NCBI GenBank assembly: GCA_964542915.1
Contig: CAZIVP010000005.1
Coordinates: forward strand, 210,785 to 274,784
DNA length: 64,000 nt
Origin: CAZIVP01 sp964542915
GTDB lineage: Bacteria > Calditrichota > Calditrichia > Calditrichales > Calditrichaceae
Reading direction: 5' to 3'
Shown: positions 9,642 through 19,372 of the stretch, in pieces
Numbering within the stretch: position 1 is the stretch's first letter
Layout of the letters: each line of letters opens with the position of its first letter
Translations under genes and position numbers: made by a program
Notes under the pieces: generated by a model
The model's input: the letters and a program-made list of their open reading frames with translations, nothing else
The model's database searches: none
What the model was told of the DNA's origin: nothing

Positions 9642-10694
9642 ATGGAAAAAGGCCAACCTAAAATTTTAATTATCCGGCTCAGTTCAATCGGCGATGTTCT
9701 TCTTACCACGTCATTCATACGGCAGGTACGTACGACTTATCCGAATGCTCAAATTGATTTTGTCGTAAAAAAGGCTTATATCGATCTGGTAAGATACAAT
9801 CCGCATTTAAATAATATTTTTACGATTGAACAAGATATGGGCACAAAAGCCCTTATGCAGTTTTCAAAATTATTTAAGAAAAATCGATATCAATATGTGT
9901 TTGATTTACATAACAACATACGAAGCCGATTATTGACCTCTCATTTAAATACAAAAAGCATAAATCGCATTCAGAAAAACAAATTAAAACGTGCTTTGCT
10001 GGTCTATTTTAAAATCAATCGATATAACGAAATCCTTACCATTCCACAACGGTATGCAAATGTCGGTAAAGAAGCGGGTATTGCGCATGACGGGTTGGGG
10101 CTTGAATTATATTGGAAAAATAAACACGAAAAAGAAATCAAAGCCAGGTTAAAGAAACAAAATATAAAACCCGGTTTTTTTGTGGTGGCGCCCGGTGCGG
10201 GCTACTATACAAAACGATGGCCACTTGAATATTTTGAACAATTATGCCGGCATCTTTTGCGTGAAAATGAAACCGGTGATATTATTGTTGTCGGCAATAA
10301 GGATGATCGAAAGCGTTGGTCAAAGTTGCCGACGAACGATCGTATCCATAACTGGGCAGGGGGGCTTGGCCTTTTAGAAACGGCGGCAATTATAAATAAA
10401 AGCGACCTCATTGTTTCAAATGATTCGGGCGTTATGCATATGGCGCAGGCGACGCAAAAGCCGTTGATTGCGATCTTCGGTTCTACGGTGAGGGAGCTCG
10501 GTTTTTTCCCTGAGAGCTTGCATGCAACGGTTGTGGAAAATGAATACTTACGTTGCCGCCCCTGTTCACATGTAGGGCGCAGACAATGCCCTTTGGTGCA
10601 TTTTAAATGTATGAAGGATATCAGTCCCGAACGCGTGTTCAATAAGATCATATCGATGAGTGAAATCATACATTATGACGACACGGATAATTAG
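9642..10694 (+). CDS. Glycosyltransferase family 9 (heptosyltransferase-like)
   Basis: A 350-aa GT9 enzyme, the family that adds ADP-heptose to the lipopolysaccharide inner core. The N-terminus has ILIIRLSSIGDVLLTT, the typical GT9 opening. The C-terminal half has VVAPGAGYYTKRWP and SNDSGVMHMAQATQKPLIAIFGST, the nucleotide-heptose binding region, and a cysteine-rich tail (RCRPCSHVGRRQCP) common in this family. I chose ATG 9642, since the family motif starts 7 residues later. An earlier in-frame start lies within the upstream gene. It overlaps the Kdo transferase gene, and gmhB at 1557 supplies its likely substrate pathway. Confidence 0.9.
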   Translation: MEKGQPKILIIRLSSIGDVLLTTSFIRQVRTTYPNAQIDFVVKKAYIDLVRYNPHLNNIFTIEQDMGTKALMQFSKLFKKNRYQYVFDLHNNIRSRLLTSHLNTKSINRIQKNKLKRALLVYFKINRYNEILTIPQRYANVGKEAGIAHDGLGLELYWKNKHEKEIKARLKKQNIKPGFFVVAPGAGYYTKRWPLEYFEQLCRHLLRENETGDIIVVGNKDDRKRWSKLPTNDRIHNWAGGLGLLETAAIINKSDLIVSNDSGVMHMAQATQKPLIAIFGSTVRELGFFPESLHATVVENEYLRCRPCSHVGRRQCPLVHFKCMKDISPERVFNKIISMSEIIHYDDTDN

Positions 10695-11967
10695 AGGCAT
10701 TTATTCGTTTATAATAATGCCATTGTTGTTTATAGCAACGCATTTCTGGGCGTTGTTTAACAGACGAGTTAGGGGGGCACTGGCCGAACGATACCGTATC
10801 TTTAAAAAATTAGATGCATTTCTTCAGGATTCAAATGTTCAAAATCAAGTTCGAATAATCGTGCATACCGCATCAATGGGTGAATTTGAACATATTAAAC
10901 CATTGATAGCCAAACTTGCATCATTTAAAAATGTGTCCGTCCTGGTTACTTTTTTTTCGCCTTCGGGCTATGAATATGTTAGGCATCATGAAGGGGTCGA
11001 TCTGATCACGTATCTTCCATTTGATTTCAAATTTGTCTGGCGCAGGTTCTATAACAGAATTAAGCCTGCGCTGGTTATTATATCAAAACATGATGCCTGG
11101 CCCAATCAGGTATGGACGGCCAATCGGCTTTCCATTCCCGTTTACATGGTTAATGCTTCTCTGCATGAGGGTTCATCACGCACAAATAGGATGGTTCGAG
11201 CTTTATTTAATGAATTATATAAATCGATCCACACCATATTTACGATCAGCCAATCGGATGAAGAGGCTTTTAAGTTATCTTTTCCGATGGTGGGTACAAA
11301 ACTCATGGGCGATACCAAATTTGATCAGGTATTAATAAGAAAAGAAAAAACGAAAGATCAGCATACAATTAACCGAACATGGCTCGATCAATCAATGGTG
11401 ATATTGTTGGGAAGTATCTGGCATGAAGATGGGCAGCAGATTTTTCCGGCGCTTATGCGTATCCTTTCTGAAAAGGAAAGTTTAAAGATTATTGTGGTTC
11501 CGCATCAACCGGAGCAAAACTTTGTAAATGAAATAATGGATGTATTCGGGAGATACGAACCCTGTACTATAGACAGAATAGAGAGGAAACCGGAATCCAG
11601 AGTACTCGTTATTGACCGGGTCGGTATCCTTGCGGATCTTTATAAATACGCCGACGTGGCTTATGTGGGTGGTAGTTTCAAGCAAGGCATTCACAACGTT
11701 ATGGAACCGGCGGTCTATAACATTCCGGTCTTATTTGGGCCCGTTCATTCCAATTCGTTTGAGGCTATCCGGCTGTTAGATGCCGGCGGAGCTCGTCTTG
11801 TAACAAACAGTGAGACGACCTATTCGACTGTTTTAGATCTATTGGAAAATGAAGCGAAGCGAAAAAAAGTGGGCGAAAATGCAGGGCATTTTGCATTCAA
11901 GAATACCGGAGCGACAGAACGGATTTTAACAGTCCTTAGAGAGAATCATAAGGGATTATTCATTTAG
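10675..11967 (+). CDS. waaA: 3-deoxy-D-manno-octulosonate (Kdo) transferase
   Basis: Transfers Kdo from CMP-Kdo to lipid A at the inner membrane. The 430-aa protein has an N-terminal membrane anchor, then HTASMGEFEHIKPLI, where the glutamate of the GE pair matches the catalytic base of WaaA. LVTFFSPSGYEYV, the KHDAWPNQ segment and the C-terminal YVGGSFKQGIHNVMEPA nucleotide-sugar site follow. ATG 10675 is chosen; an in-frame GTG at 10660 is the alternative. The start overlaps the GT9 gene, and the stop overlaps the convergent gene at 11956 by 12 bases. Confidence 0.92.
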   Translation: MTTRIIRGIYSFIIMPLLFIATHFWALFNRRVRGALAERYRIFKKLDAFLQDSNVQNQVRIIVHTASMGEFEHIKPLIAKLASFKNVSVLVTFFSPSGYEYVRHHEGVDLITYLPFDFKFVWRRFYNRIKPALVIISKHDAWPNQVWTANRLSIPVYMVNASLHEGSSRTNRMVRALFNELYKSIHTIFTISQSDEEAFKLSFPMVGTKLMGDTKFDQVLIRKEKTKDQHTINRTWLDQSMVILLGSIWHEDGQQIFPALMRILSEKESLKIIVVPHQPEQNFVNEIMDVFGRYEPCTIDRIERKPESRVLVIDRVGILADLYKYADVAYVGGSFKQGIHNVMEPAVYNIPVLFGPVHSNSFEAIRLLDAGGARLVTNSETTYSTVLDLLENEAKRKKVGENAGHFAFKNTGATERILTVLRENHKGLFI

Positions 11968-13101
11968 ATTTTTAATGTCGTCGCTATCCGGTTGAATGAG
12001 TGTTTCATCCTCTTCCTCAACAATTTCAGAATCCTTCCGCTCCAGTAAATTGGTATCGGTCATTTTTTTATTAAATATCAAAAAAGAAATAATCAGACTG
12101 GTATTCCAAACCGCCCAACCATATCCAACCGCAATATAACCGGCTAAAACCAAAGAAATATAGACAATGATGGAAGCAATTTGCGTAGATAGCGGTAACG
12201 TCAGGTCCTGATAAAACTGTTTTAAATAAAAAATACGGCTGCCGGTCGATCCGATCATCTGGCGGATCCATTCATCGACCATACCAAGTGAAATCTGGAT
12301 AAAGTATAAAGCCTGGTCGAGAATGGGGGACAAGGAATGCATCAACGGCATAAACAAAATGGAATATATGATGAGGCCAACTTTTAAGATAAATGCAAAA
12401 AAGAAGATGGCGAAAAGGAACAAACCGAGTGTGAGAAGACCATATAGTATGATACGCCAGGGTTGCGCCCAGGTCAGATGCAAGGCCTGGACGGCCGCGC
12501 CGTATCCGTCTTCTTCGGTGCTTGCAATGATAACGGGGCCAAATAAAATAGCTACGATAAATCCAAGCGTTAAAAAAACGAGAATCATTCCGGAAAAGAT
12601 ATAGGGCAAGGTGGCAATGGCGTTTAAAATTTCGCCGAACCACGGAATTTTACCCACGTATGCCATAATTTTTGCACCAATAATGAACGGAATAATCATA
12701 AGAAAAAATGTTAAATAAGTACCGGTAATGGATTTCCACTTGGAAAGGGCGAAACGTATGGCCTGTTTCCAGGTGTAAAACAAATTATCTCTTAAAGCCA
12801 TATACGCGGCGCGGGCAATAAAGGTGGCTGCTATAAATTTTACAAGTATGCAAATAACGATTCCTAATAAGAACACAATTATTGCAAACGTTGACAATTC
12901 CGTAAACAGGGGTAAAGGTAATAGTCCGAACCGTGCCCAGGTTTCGGGCGCCGAACTACCGGAAATGAGAAAAGCCAAATAAGAAAACAGCAAATAGACA
13001 ATATGAACCGCAAGGAGTCCCAACGCCCCAAGCGCAATACGTTGTGGTCCAATCGCCGAACGCGGCGCCTTAAAAAGTTCAACCAGATTGTATCGTTCCA
13101 T
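11956..13101 (-). CDS. Polytopic membrane protein of unknown function
   Basis: A 381-aa integral membrane protein with about seven to eight hydrophobic segments spread from residue 20 to 350, and a charged acidic tail (DSEIVEEEDETLIQPDSDD). The layout, with a central region containing AVQALHLTWAQPWRIILYG, resembles uncharacterised EI24/DUF4013-like bacterial membrane proteins, but no catalytic motif is visible. It is the last gene of a four-gene minus-strand operon with a barrel protein, a SpoIID-like lipoprotein and a SPOR lipoprotein. That setting points to an envelope role. Its 3' end overlaps waaA tail to tail. Confidence 0.8.
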   Translation of the reverse strand: MERYNLVELFKAPRSAIGPQRIALGALGLLAVHIVYLLFSYLAFLISGSSAPETWARFGLLPLPLFTELSTFAIIVFLLGIVICILVKFIAATFIARAAYMALRDNLFYTWKQAIRFALSKWKSITGTYLTFFLMIIPFIIGAKIMAYVGKIPWFGEILNAIATLPYIFSGMILVFLTLGFIVAILFGPVIIASTEEDGYGAAVQALHLTWAQPWRIILYGLLTLGLFLFAIFFFAFILKVGLIIYSILFMPLMHSLSPILDQALYFIQISLGMVDEWIRQMIGSTGSRIFYLKQFYQDLTLPLSTQIASIIVYISLVLAGYIAVGYGWAVWNTSLIISFLIFNKKMTDTNLLERKDSEIVEEEDETLIQPDSDDIKNLNE

Positions 13102-13128
13102 AGTTCAAATTATATTTAAAGGATTGGT

Positions 13129-13890
13129 TTATTTTACAATCCAGGCATCCGGATATCCCTGACGGCGAATGTGTTTAAGCGCCGCTTCTGCCTGAACACG
13201 GTTTTTAAAACGTCCAACAAAAACTTTATAGAAATTGGCATCGTGCCTGTAAAAAGCGGACCAATCGAATGTTTCGTTAAGCTCCTGAATCATGGAAATT
13301 GCTTTGCTCTCATCATCGGTTGCAAATAATTGTATGGTAAAATGAGCGTTTTTGAGCGAGTCCGAATCTAAATCTTGGTTAGCTTCCATGCCTTTTGTCA
13401 GGCTATCGTCCTTAACAGGCACGTTGATGGTTCTCTGTACGACCCAGGCGCCGGGATACTCATTTTCCCTCAAGGAACGTTTAAGTTCATCGGCAGGTGA
13501 GCGAAAAGGGAAATCTCCGATTTGGACTTTATACAATCCCTTTTCATGAATACAGTAGACGGAATCTTCCACATGTGATTTTAAATTGAACCGAATGGTG
13601 CGTGCGCTCATGGAATCCAGTCCGGCAAAAATCTGCACACGGAAACCTTGAATGTGTCTAAATTTTGGTGTATCCGGTTCGGGGGGGTAAAGGGTCACAT
13701 TCAATTGGGCATGGTCGCCGGGGTCGGATAAGATCGCATCAATAAAGGGGTCGGATATATCTTCCTGTTTATAAAAAAGTACGCTGTCCACCTCTGCGTC
13801 TTTACGCCGCTCTTCTAAAACCGCGCCTGGCTGACATGAAACGATCAGAATAAGGACGGCGTTGAGGACAATAAATGTTTTCAATAACAT
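13129..13890 (-). CDS. Lipoprotein with two SPOR domains
   Basis: A 253-aa lipoprotein with lipobox LIVSC (Cys19). Two SPOR-type domains are visible: about residues 80-165 (FRVQIFAG to GAWVVQ) and 175-253 (FTIQLFATDDESKA to DAWIVK), each with the YKVQIGDF or YKVFVGRF strand. SPOR domains bind denuded glycan strands of septal peptidoglycan. The gene starts within the stop codon of the SpoIID-like gene (TAATG overlap), so the two are translationally coupled. SpoIID domains cleave such glycans, so a joint role in cell-wall remodelling or division is a reasonable inference. Confidence 0.88.
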   Translation of the reverse strand: MLLKTFIVLNAVLILIVSCQPGAVLEERRKDAEVDSVLFYKQEDISDPFIDAILSDPGDHAQLNVTLYPPEPDTPKFRHIQGFRVQIFAGLDSMSARTIRFNLKSHVEDSVYCIHEKGLYKVQIGDFPFRSPADELKRSLRENEYPGAWVVQRTINVPVKDDSLTKGMEANQDLDSDSLKNAHFTIQLFATDDESKAISMIQELNETFDWSAFYRHDANFYKVFVGRFKNRVQAEAALKHIRRQGYPDAWIVK

Positions 13891-15110
13891 TAATAAACCT
13901 TTTTTAAAAACGTCCCGGGAAAATAATGATTAACAAGAATGTCATAGTATTTAAAACCCTTTTCGGACATTCGGATAGCGCCCCATTGACACATCCCCAC
14001 ACCATGACCGTGACCGCCGCCTTCCAGTGTCAGAAGCGTATCACTCACCGAACGAATATGGAAAAGGGTACTCGGTAGCATACGTCCATTATCGCCAAAA
14101 AAACGGCGGATTTGATACGATGATAAGTTCAGGGAAGTATCGCCATAGGCGATTTTGAGTTCGGTAATCCGACCGGATGCAGAACGTTTTCTGACATCGG
14201 CGCGAAATTTGAGTTGTACGGTGTCGGCGACCGTCTGATTCAGATAGGATCGACCACTAAATGTTCCAAACAGGGAATCCAGTTCTTTAAATGTATATTG
14301 TTTTTGCCAGCGGAAATAGGGACTTCCGGCGCAAGCGAAAGAATCCCCAAGCGCATCTTTTTTAGATTGCAAATAGGGCGCACGGATACCGGGCCACAAA
14401 GCCTCGGCGCTTTCCGCTATGCCGCCGTCAGAAGCGTGGTAGAATATGACGGCGAGAGAATCGCCCTGCATTAACACGTCGCCGTGGGTTTGTTCAACGG
14501 CTTTGTCGGCGTAAGGCGATGATGAGACGTCGCCGCCAAACACCTGATCGCGCTGATCGCCGTACACATCAAAAAGGTGATTACGCCTGTCATTTATCTT
14601 CTGGAGAGCGTAGGTCCGGGCACATATGGCCTGAGCTTTAAGAGCGTTTAAGTACTGTGCTTTATTCGAAGGCATCTCCTTTGGAACAACGCTTTTCAGA
14701 TAACGCTCCAGACCGATAGTATTGATCAAATATATAGAAGTATCGGTGGGCCGGATAAGCGCCAGGTTGCCGTGGTAACGTTGGCCTTTAAATACGAAAG
14801 AGCCGTCCTCCTTGGGCTTAAATTGAATCCGCTCATCAGATTCAAAATTAAATATGCGGTTGCGATTAAAAATGCGGAACCCATCTTTAACGGGTTTTAA
14901 ATAAATTTTATCATTCTTCTTACCAAATTCGTAATTAGCCTCTTCGGAGTGCAAAATATAATCTGCATTGAAAGACAAGGAATCGACCGACATAATTTCG
15001 TCGATCAATATGCGTATGGGCGGCGCCGGCTTTTCGGGACCTTCCCTAACATAGGGCGTGCAGGCGGCTAACGCCGCTAAAATGATAAAAAGTAAGCGCA
15101 GATGCGGCAA
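13890..15110 (-). CDS. SpoIID/LytB-domain lipoprotein (putative peptidoglycan lytic transglycosylase)
   Basis: A 406-aa lipoprotein (lipobox LAAC, Cys17) with a SpoIID/LytB domain from about residue 115 to the end. Diagnostic blocks are SVVPKEMPSNKAQYLNALKA, ICARTYALQK, FDVYGDQRDQVFGG, and the C-terminal GHGHGVGMCQWGA followed by a segment ending in YFPGT. In SpoIID the family acts as a lytic transglycosylase on denuded glycan strands; the Glu of PKEMP matches its catalytic region. It is coupled to the downstream SPOR lipoprotein. The organism need not sporulate, since such proteins occur widely in Gram-negatives. Confidence 0.88.
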   Translation of the reverse strand: MPHLRLLFIILAALAACTPYVREGPEKPAPPIRILIDEIMSVDSLSFNADYILHSEEANYEFGKKNDKIYLKPVKDGFRIFNRNRIFNFESDERIQFKPKEDGSFVFKGQRYHGNLALIRPTDTSIYLINTIGLERYLKSVVPKEMPSNKAQYLNALKAQAICARTYALQKINDRRNHLFDVYGDQRDQVFGGDVSSSPYADKAVEQTHGDVLMQGDSLAVIFYHASDGGIAESAEALWPGIRAPYLQSKKDALGDSFACAGSPYFRWQKQYTFKELDSLFGTFSGRSYLNQTVADTVQLKFRADVRKRSASGRITELKIAYGDTSLNLSSYQIRRFFGDNGRMLPSTLFHIRSVSDTLLTLEGGGHGHGVGMCQWGAIRMSEKGFKYYDILVNHYFPGTFLKKVY

Positions 15111-15139
15111 TTTCAGTTCTCCCGTCCCATTTTGTTTGA

Positions 15140-15772
15140 TTAGAAACCAAAGTTATAAATACGCATGCCGACGCGAAAACCGATACCGCTCATATCCACT
15201 TCCTGGTAAATGGGTTGGCCCTCTTTTTTGCCCTCATCTTTCGAAGGTTTGCCGCCGTGATAAAAGACTTCGGCGAAAATATCAGAGGCGCGGCTCAGCG
15301 GATAGGTGGCGCCTAAGTCGGCGTGCCAACCGAAACCATGAAAAAAGGAAAGTCCGTCTTCATCATTTTCATAATCGGTCCAGCTATTCCACAATAATTC
15401 GTAGCCGATGCCTGCGGAGGCACGCAGGTTAAATATCTGGGTAATAGGACCCTGGTAATGTATTTGGAAAAAGAGGGGAAGCATAGTCGTGCTCTGTTCA
15501 AAATCTTTAACTTTGGTGGTTTTGGTGACGCCGCCTGTTTCTACCTCTTTTACAATTTCCGTTTCTTTATCATAGCTCTTGCGATAAACATCGATAGCCA
15601 GGCTAACGCCTACATTTTCATCCACGGAACGTCCGAGATTGACGCCACCGTAAAATCCGGCTTTGGCGTCTTTGGGATTGATCAATCCGGCCTTAAATTC
15701 GCTAAACTTAGTTTGACCTGAAACAACCTGTGAAAAAAACAAGATGACGGCGAAAATAATCATTTGTCTCAT
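15140..15772 (-). CDS. Small outer-membrane beta-barrel protein
   Basis: A 210-aa exported protein with a signal peptide (MRQMIIFAVILFFSQ, cleaved near VSGQT). Short amphipathic strands follow, rich in glycine and aromatic residues (AGFYGGVNLGRSVDENVGVS, RASAGIGYELLWNSW, SGIGFRVGMRIYNFGF). A terminal phenylalanine ends the protein, as is usual for barrel-assembly signals. I used the second methionine, since the hydrophobic signal starts there; an in-frame start at 15787 adds five residues. It is the first gene of a minus-strand operon with two cell-wall-related lipoproteins. Ligand or function is unknown. Confidence 0.75.
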   Translation of the reverse strand: MRQMIIFAVILFFSQVVSGQTKFSEFKAGLINPKDAKAGFYGGVNLGRSVDENVGVSLAIDVYRKSYDKETEIVKEVETGGVTKTTKVKDFEQSTTMLPLFFQIHYQGPITQIFNLRASAGIGYELLWNSWTDYENDEDGLSFFHGFGWHADLGATYPLSRASDIFAEVFYHGGKPSKDEGKKEGQPIYQEVDMSGIGFRVGMRIYNFGF

Positions 15773-15888
15773 TGCCCGCACTCCCATAAATTTTTAATCA
15801 ATCTTAATGGCGCTTGTTATTTTAAAAGTAGTTAACAATTCAATGCAATTCAACCAAATAAAAGGTATTGTTAGAAGGGAATGACGGA

Positions 15889-18639
15889 TTGAAACGCATT
15901 CTAAAATATGTACCGCCTGGCCAATGGCTTTTAATTTTAGCGACCGCAACCGCCCTTATTTGGATTGTGCTCCATCAGAATCATAATATAAAAGTAAGCT
16001 GGCAATTTGAATTCGATAATAGGGATGGTCGTTATGCCATCGAACAGATCGCCGTTGCCGGGAGTTTTAACGACTATGACAGCCGTCGTCATATTTTGCA
16101 CGACCCCGATAATGACCACATATGGCATACAACCCTCCAATTGCCGATAGGAAAACATGCGTACCGTTTTGTAATCAACAACGACCGTTGGTTAAGAGAT
16201 CCCGGGGTGCAAGAATACGGTGGACCTTATTCCAATACTATTATTTATGTGGATACGATACGGTATCCGAAGATTGAACAAATTGATCCCCCAAACGGAG
16301 CTTGGTTGTATCACCGGCCGGAACGTGCTTGCATCCGTTTCAATCGATCCATGGCAGGCGTACAACCCTATCATGTGCTGGTTCGGGTCGATTCGCAAAT
16401 GGTGGAATACAGCGTTGACGATTCCTTACTGGTTTTTAGAATGCCGCCGCTATCGGATGGCGAACATCACTGGTCGGTAGAAATTCAGAAAAGGAACGGC
16501 GATGTCCCTAATCGAAAAAGCGGCATATGGATGGTAAACCGGGATAATCAATCTCCGCAGGCCCATGCCGGTTACACGACATTTACGGCCCCGGGCGATA
16601 CGGTTCGTTTGAACGGCGGACAAAGCTTTGACCCTGATTTCGAGCCCCTTACGCGTATCCGGTGGCAGTTGCTCACACATGGCGGAGCAAAGCTTCTGGA
16701 AAACAAAGGGACATACTTCCCGCGGTTTGTTGCAAAAAAACCCGGCCGTTTTCAGATCCAACTAACCGTTGAAGATTCCATCGGCTTTAACGCACGGGAT
16801 ATCACGGAAGTCATTGTATTGCCTGAAAAACGAGACAGCACCGTGTTTGTGTTTGACGCCAATGAATACAAGGATAATGTAAAAAGCGTAGCGCTGGTGG
16901 GTGAATTTAACCGTTGGCAACCTGACGGCTATCGCCTAAAACCCGATACGAATTCATCACTATGGCAAATAAAAATTCCCCTGCAAAAAGGCAAATATGA
17001 ATATAAATTTGTCATTAACGATGAGGATTGGATTGCGAATCCTGGCGTGAACGAACGCGTCGCAGACGGATGGCAGGGATTTAACAGTATCAAAACCGTT
17101 CGTGATCGGGTTGAATTTGAAGCCGGCTTCGCGTTGGATAAAATCGAATACGGCAAGCCTTATGTCCAAATACCCTTCAAAGTAAATCGCCCGCAAATTT
17201 ACAATCTGAATTGGTATTCGGATGTCCGGAATGAAAGCGACGAAATCAGATACAAAGAGGAAGTGTTATATTTTAACCGGAATGTTCCCGAAGGAGATTA
17301 TTTTTACTACCTCCGTCTGAATAAAGGCAACGATTATTCAAAACCCTATGTATTGCATATCCAGCATTATGATACGACCACCGTACATGATTTTGCGGCA
17401 TCGCCAACATGGCCGGACGCTTCAGTAATATATGAAATATACCTCCGCCGTTTTACCGAAAGCGCAACCTTTGAATCGATAATAGAGCGTCTATCTTATC
17501 TTGATTCACTCGGAGTCAATACGCTCTGGTTAATGCCGGTATATGAAGGCCCGACGCATCACGGATATGCACCCACCGATCTGTTTGATACGGAGCCCGA
17601 TTACGGTTCATTAAAGAAATACAAGGCGTTTATCGATACGGCTCATTCTATGGGAATGCGTGTGATTTTTGATTTCGTGGCAAACCATCTTTCCGATCAA
17701 CACCGTTTTGTACAAGCAGCGGCTGATAATTTACAAAGCCCGTTGCGTAGCTGGTTTCATTGGCGTAGCACGTCCCAATGGGATTTTCATAATGATTGGG
17801 ATACACTTGTAAATTTGAACTATGATCAAGCTATGGTCCGGCATTACATCATGGACAGCGGAAAGTTTTGGTTAAGTATGGGCGTGGACGGTTTTCGCTG
17901 TGATGTTGCATGGGCGGTTCCGCATTCGTTTTGGAAAACGTTTCGCAGAGAAATGAAGAGAATCAACCCGCAGTGTTTGTTAATCAATGAAGTGCTTCCG
18001 CGAAGCCCGGCGTTTCATCGGCTACAATTTGATATGTCATACGATACCGATTTTTACGGCAATGTTCTGGATGTTGCGGAAAGGAAAAAGCCCCTAACGG
18101 CCTTACCGTTCGGATTGCAAAAAACCGAATATAATTATCCCGAAGGAAGCGGCGATCTGAGATATCTCGAAAATCACGATGTGGAACGATTTCTGAAACA
18201 ATTTGACGCACAAAAAACCCGATTGATGGCGGCGCTTCTATTAACCGTTCCGGGCACGCCTATGATTTACTACGGTCAGGAAATGGGGCTGCAAGAGATA
18301 CGGCCGCCTTTTTACGTTAATAAAGATGTATCATGGTTTGATTTTTATAGCTCACTTATTAAATTAAGGCTAAGAAACGAGGCGTTAATGTTCGGCCCTT
18401 TGAAAACTCTGGCGATAGACGCTGAGCAACGATACTGGTATTTCCTGCGGGAGTTCAACCAACAACGTATACATATTGTATTCAATTTTTCCAGTGGTCT
18501 AAAAAAAGTTAAACATTACCTTAATAGGCCGATGGTACTTTTAAAAGAACGTGAAGAAATTGAAATTAATAACAGTCATGTGGTTTTACCGGAGGAAAGT
18601 TATATTATTATCAAAGAAGCTGGTGATGTGAATGAATAA
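15889..18639 (+). CDS. Membrane-anchored alpha-amylase (GH13) with two glycogen-binding modules
   Basis: About 916 aa. An N-terminal membrane segment (about residues 10-28) probably leaves the rest in the periplasm. Two AMPK/CBM48-like modules are visible: one near residue 40 (VAGSFNDYDSRR, then HAYRFVINNDRW) and one near 320 (VALVGEFNRWQP, then YEYKFVINDEDW), with a PKD-like segment (FTAPGDTVRLNGGQSFDPD) between them. The GH13 barrel begins near 505. Its nucleophile lies in GVDGFRCDVAW, the acid/base in LLINEVLP and the third Asp in LENHDVERF. It should cleave alpha-1,4-glucans or maltodextrins. The TTG at 15889 follows GAAGGGA; an in-frame TTG at 15868 is the alternative. It overlaps the next gene by 8 bases. 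Confidence 0.88.
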   Translation: MKRILKYVPPGQWLLILATATALIWIVLHQNHNIKVSWQFEFDNRDGRYAIEQIAVAGSFNDYDSRRHILHDPDNDHIWHTTLQLPIGKHAYRFVINNDRWLRDPGVQEYGGPYSNTIIYVDTIRYPKIEQIDPPNGAWLYHRPERACIRFNRSMAGVQPYHVLVRVDSQMVEYSVDDSLLVFRMPPLSDGEHHWSVEIQKRNGDVPNRKSGIWMVNRDNQSPQAHAGYTTFTAPGDTVRLNGGQSFDPDFEPLTRIRWQLLTHGGAKLLENKGTYFPRFVAKKPGRFQIQLTVEDSIGFNARDITEVIVLPEKRDSTVFVFDANEYKDNVKSVALVGEFNRWQPDGYRLKPDTNSSLWQIKIPLQKGKYEYKFVINDEDWIANPGVNERVADGWQGFNSIKTVRDRVEFEAGFALDKIEYGKPYVQIPFKVNRPQIYNLNWYSDVRNESDEIRYKEEVLYFNRNVPEGDYFYYLRLNKGNDYSKPYVLHIQHYDTTTVHDFAASPTWPDASVIYEIYLRRFTESATFESIIERLSYLDSLGVNTLWLMPVYEGPTHHGYAPTDLFDTEPDYGSLKKYKAFIDTAHSMGMRVIFDFVANHLSDQHRFVQAAADNLQSPLRSWFHWRSTSQWDFHNDWDTLVNLNYDQAMVRHYIMDSGKFWLSMGVDGFRCDVAWAVPHSFWKTFRREMKRINPQCLLINEVLPRSPAFHRLQFDMSYDTDFYGNVLDVAERKKPLTALPFGLQKTEYNYPEGSGDLRYLENHDVERFLKQFDAQKTRLMAALLLTVPGTPMIYYGQEMGLQEIRPPFYVNKDVSWFDFYSSLIKLRLRNEALMFGPLKTLAIDAEQRYWYFLREFNQQRIHIVFNFSSGLKKVKHYLNRPMVLLKEREEIEINNSHVVLPEESYIIIKEAGDVNE

Positions 18640-19372
18640 ATCTAAAATTCACAAATCCATCCAGGAAATTTTTACGCTGTATAAAAAGCGCAAGGTTATC
18701 CGCGCTTTTACGTTGGAGTCGGTTCAGGACATTCTTGAGATCGGAAACGAGGTGTTTCTGAGACACAATCCGGAAGAGGCGGAGCGCCTGGCCAATCGTC
18801 CCCGAACGCAAGCGCCGGATTTGTTCGACGACGAGCCCTTTTCCTTCGAGCGTACCTTTGAAATCTACAAGCGGCTTTCCGATGAATTCGGCGAGGTCAA
18901 TCCGGAATTAATCCAAAGGGTTTTCGAAGTCAACAGCCAACTGGCGTGGGAAGCATACCGTGAAAAGTACAATCAGTACATTATGGACATCTATCCGAAC
19001 CATCCGGAAGATGAATACATCAATTATTTGGCAACCGTGGTTTTACTTGAAGAGAAAAAGCACGATGATGCTTTAAAATGTATTAATCGCGCCCTGGTAC
19101 AAAACAGTACATCGGCGAATTACACGCATCTGAAAGGTATGTGTCTGATGCAGCTGGGCGAGTTTGAAACATCCCGCACTTATCTTTATCAATCTCTCTT
19201 TCTGGTGGAACTAATGCAGGATACTCCCCCGAAAATGGAAGGCAATAAAGAGTTATACCCCAACCATCCCATCGAATTCCAAACTTCCGCGCCGCTCATT
19301 CGGGCAGATTTAAAGAAGCTGGACCGAATCGAAACAATATATAATTATGAACTACGGCCGCTTTTGGGCTGA
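18632..19372 (+). CDS. TPR-like protein of unknown function
   Basis: A 246-aa soluble protein without signal peptide. The C-terminal half has tetratricopeptide-like helices (DEYINYLATVVLLEEKKHDD, then ALVQNSTSANYTHLKGMCLM and LGEFETSRTYLYQSLFL). The N-terminal half is charged and helical, with no recognised motif. It overlaps the amylase gene by 8 bases (ATGAATAA), so the two are translationally coupled. Its stop overlaps the convergent large GH13 gene by 28 bases. A scaffold role in glucan metabolism is only a guess from position. Confidence 0.75.
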   Translation: MNKSKIHKSIQEIFTLYKKRKVIRAFTLESVQDILEIGNEVFLRHNPEEAERLANRPRTQAPDLFDDEPFSFERTFEIYKRLSDEFGEVNPELIQRVFEVNSQLAWEAYREKYNQYIMDIYPNHPEDEYINYLATVVLLEEKKHDDALKCINRALVQNSTSANYTHLKGMCLMQLGEFETSRTYLYQSLFLVELMQDTPPKMEGNKELYPNHPIEFQTSAPLIRADLKKLDRIETIYNYELRPLLG

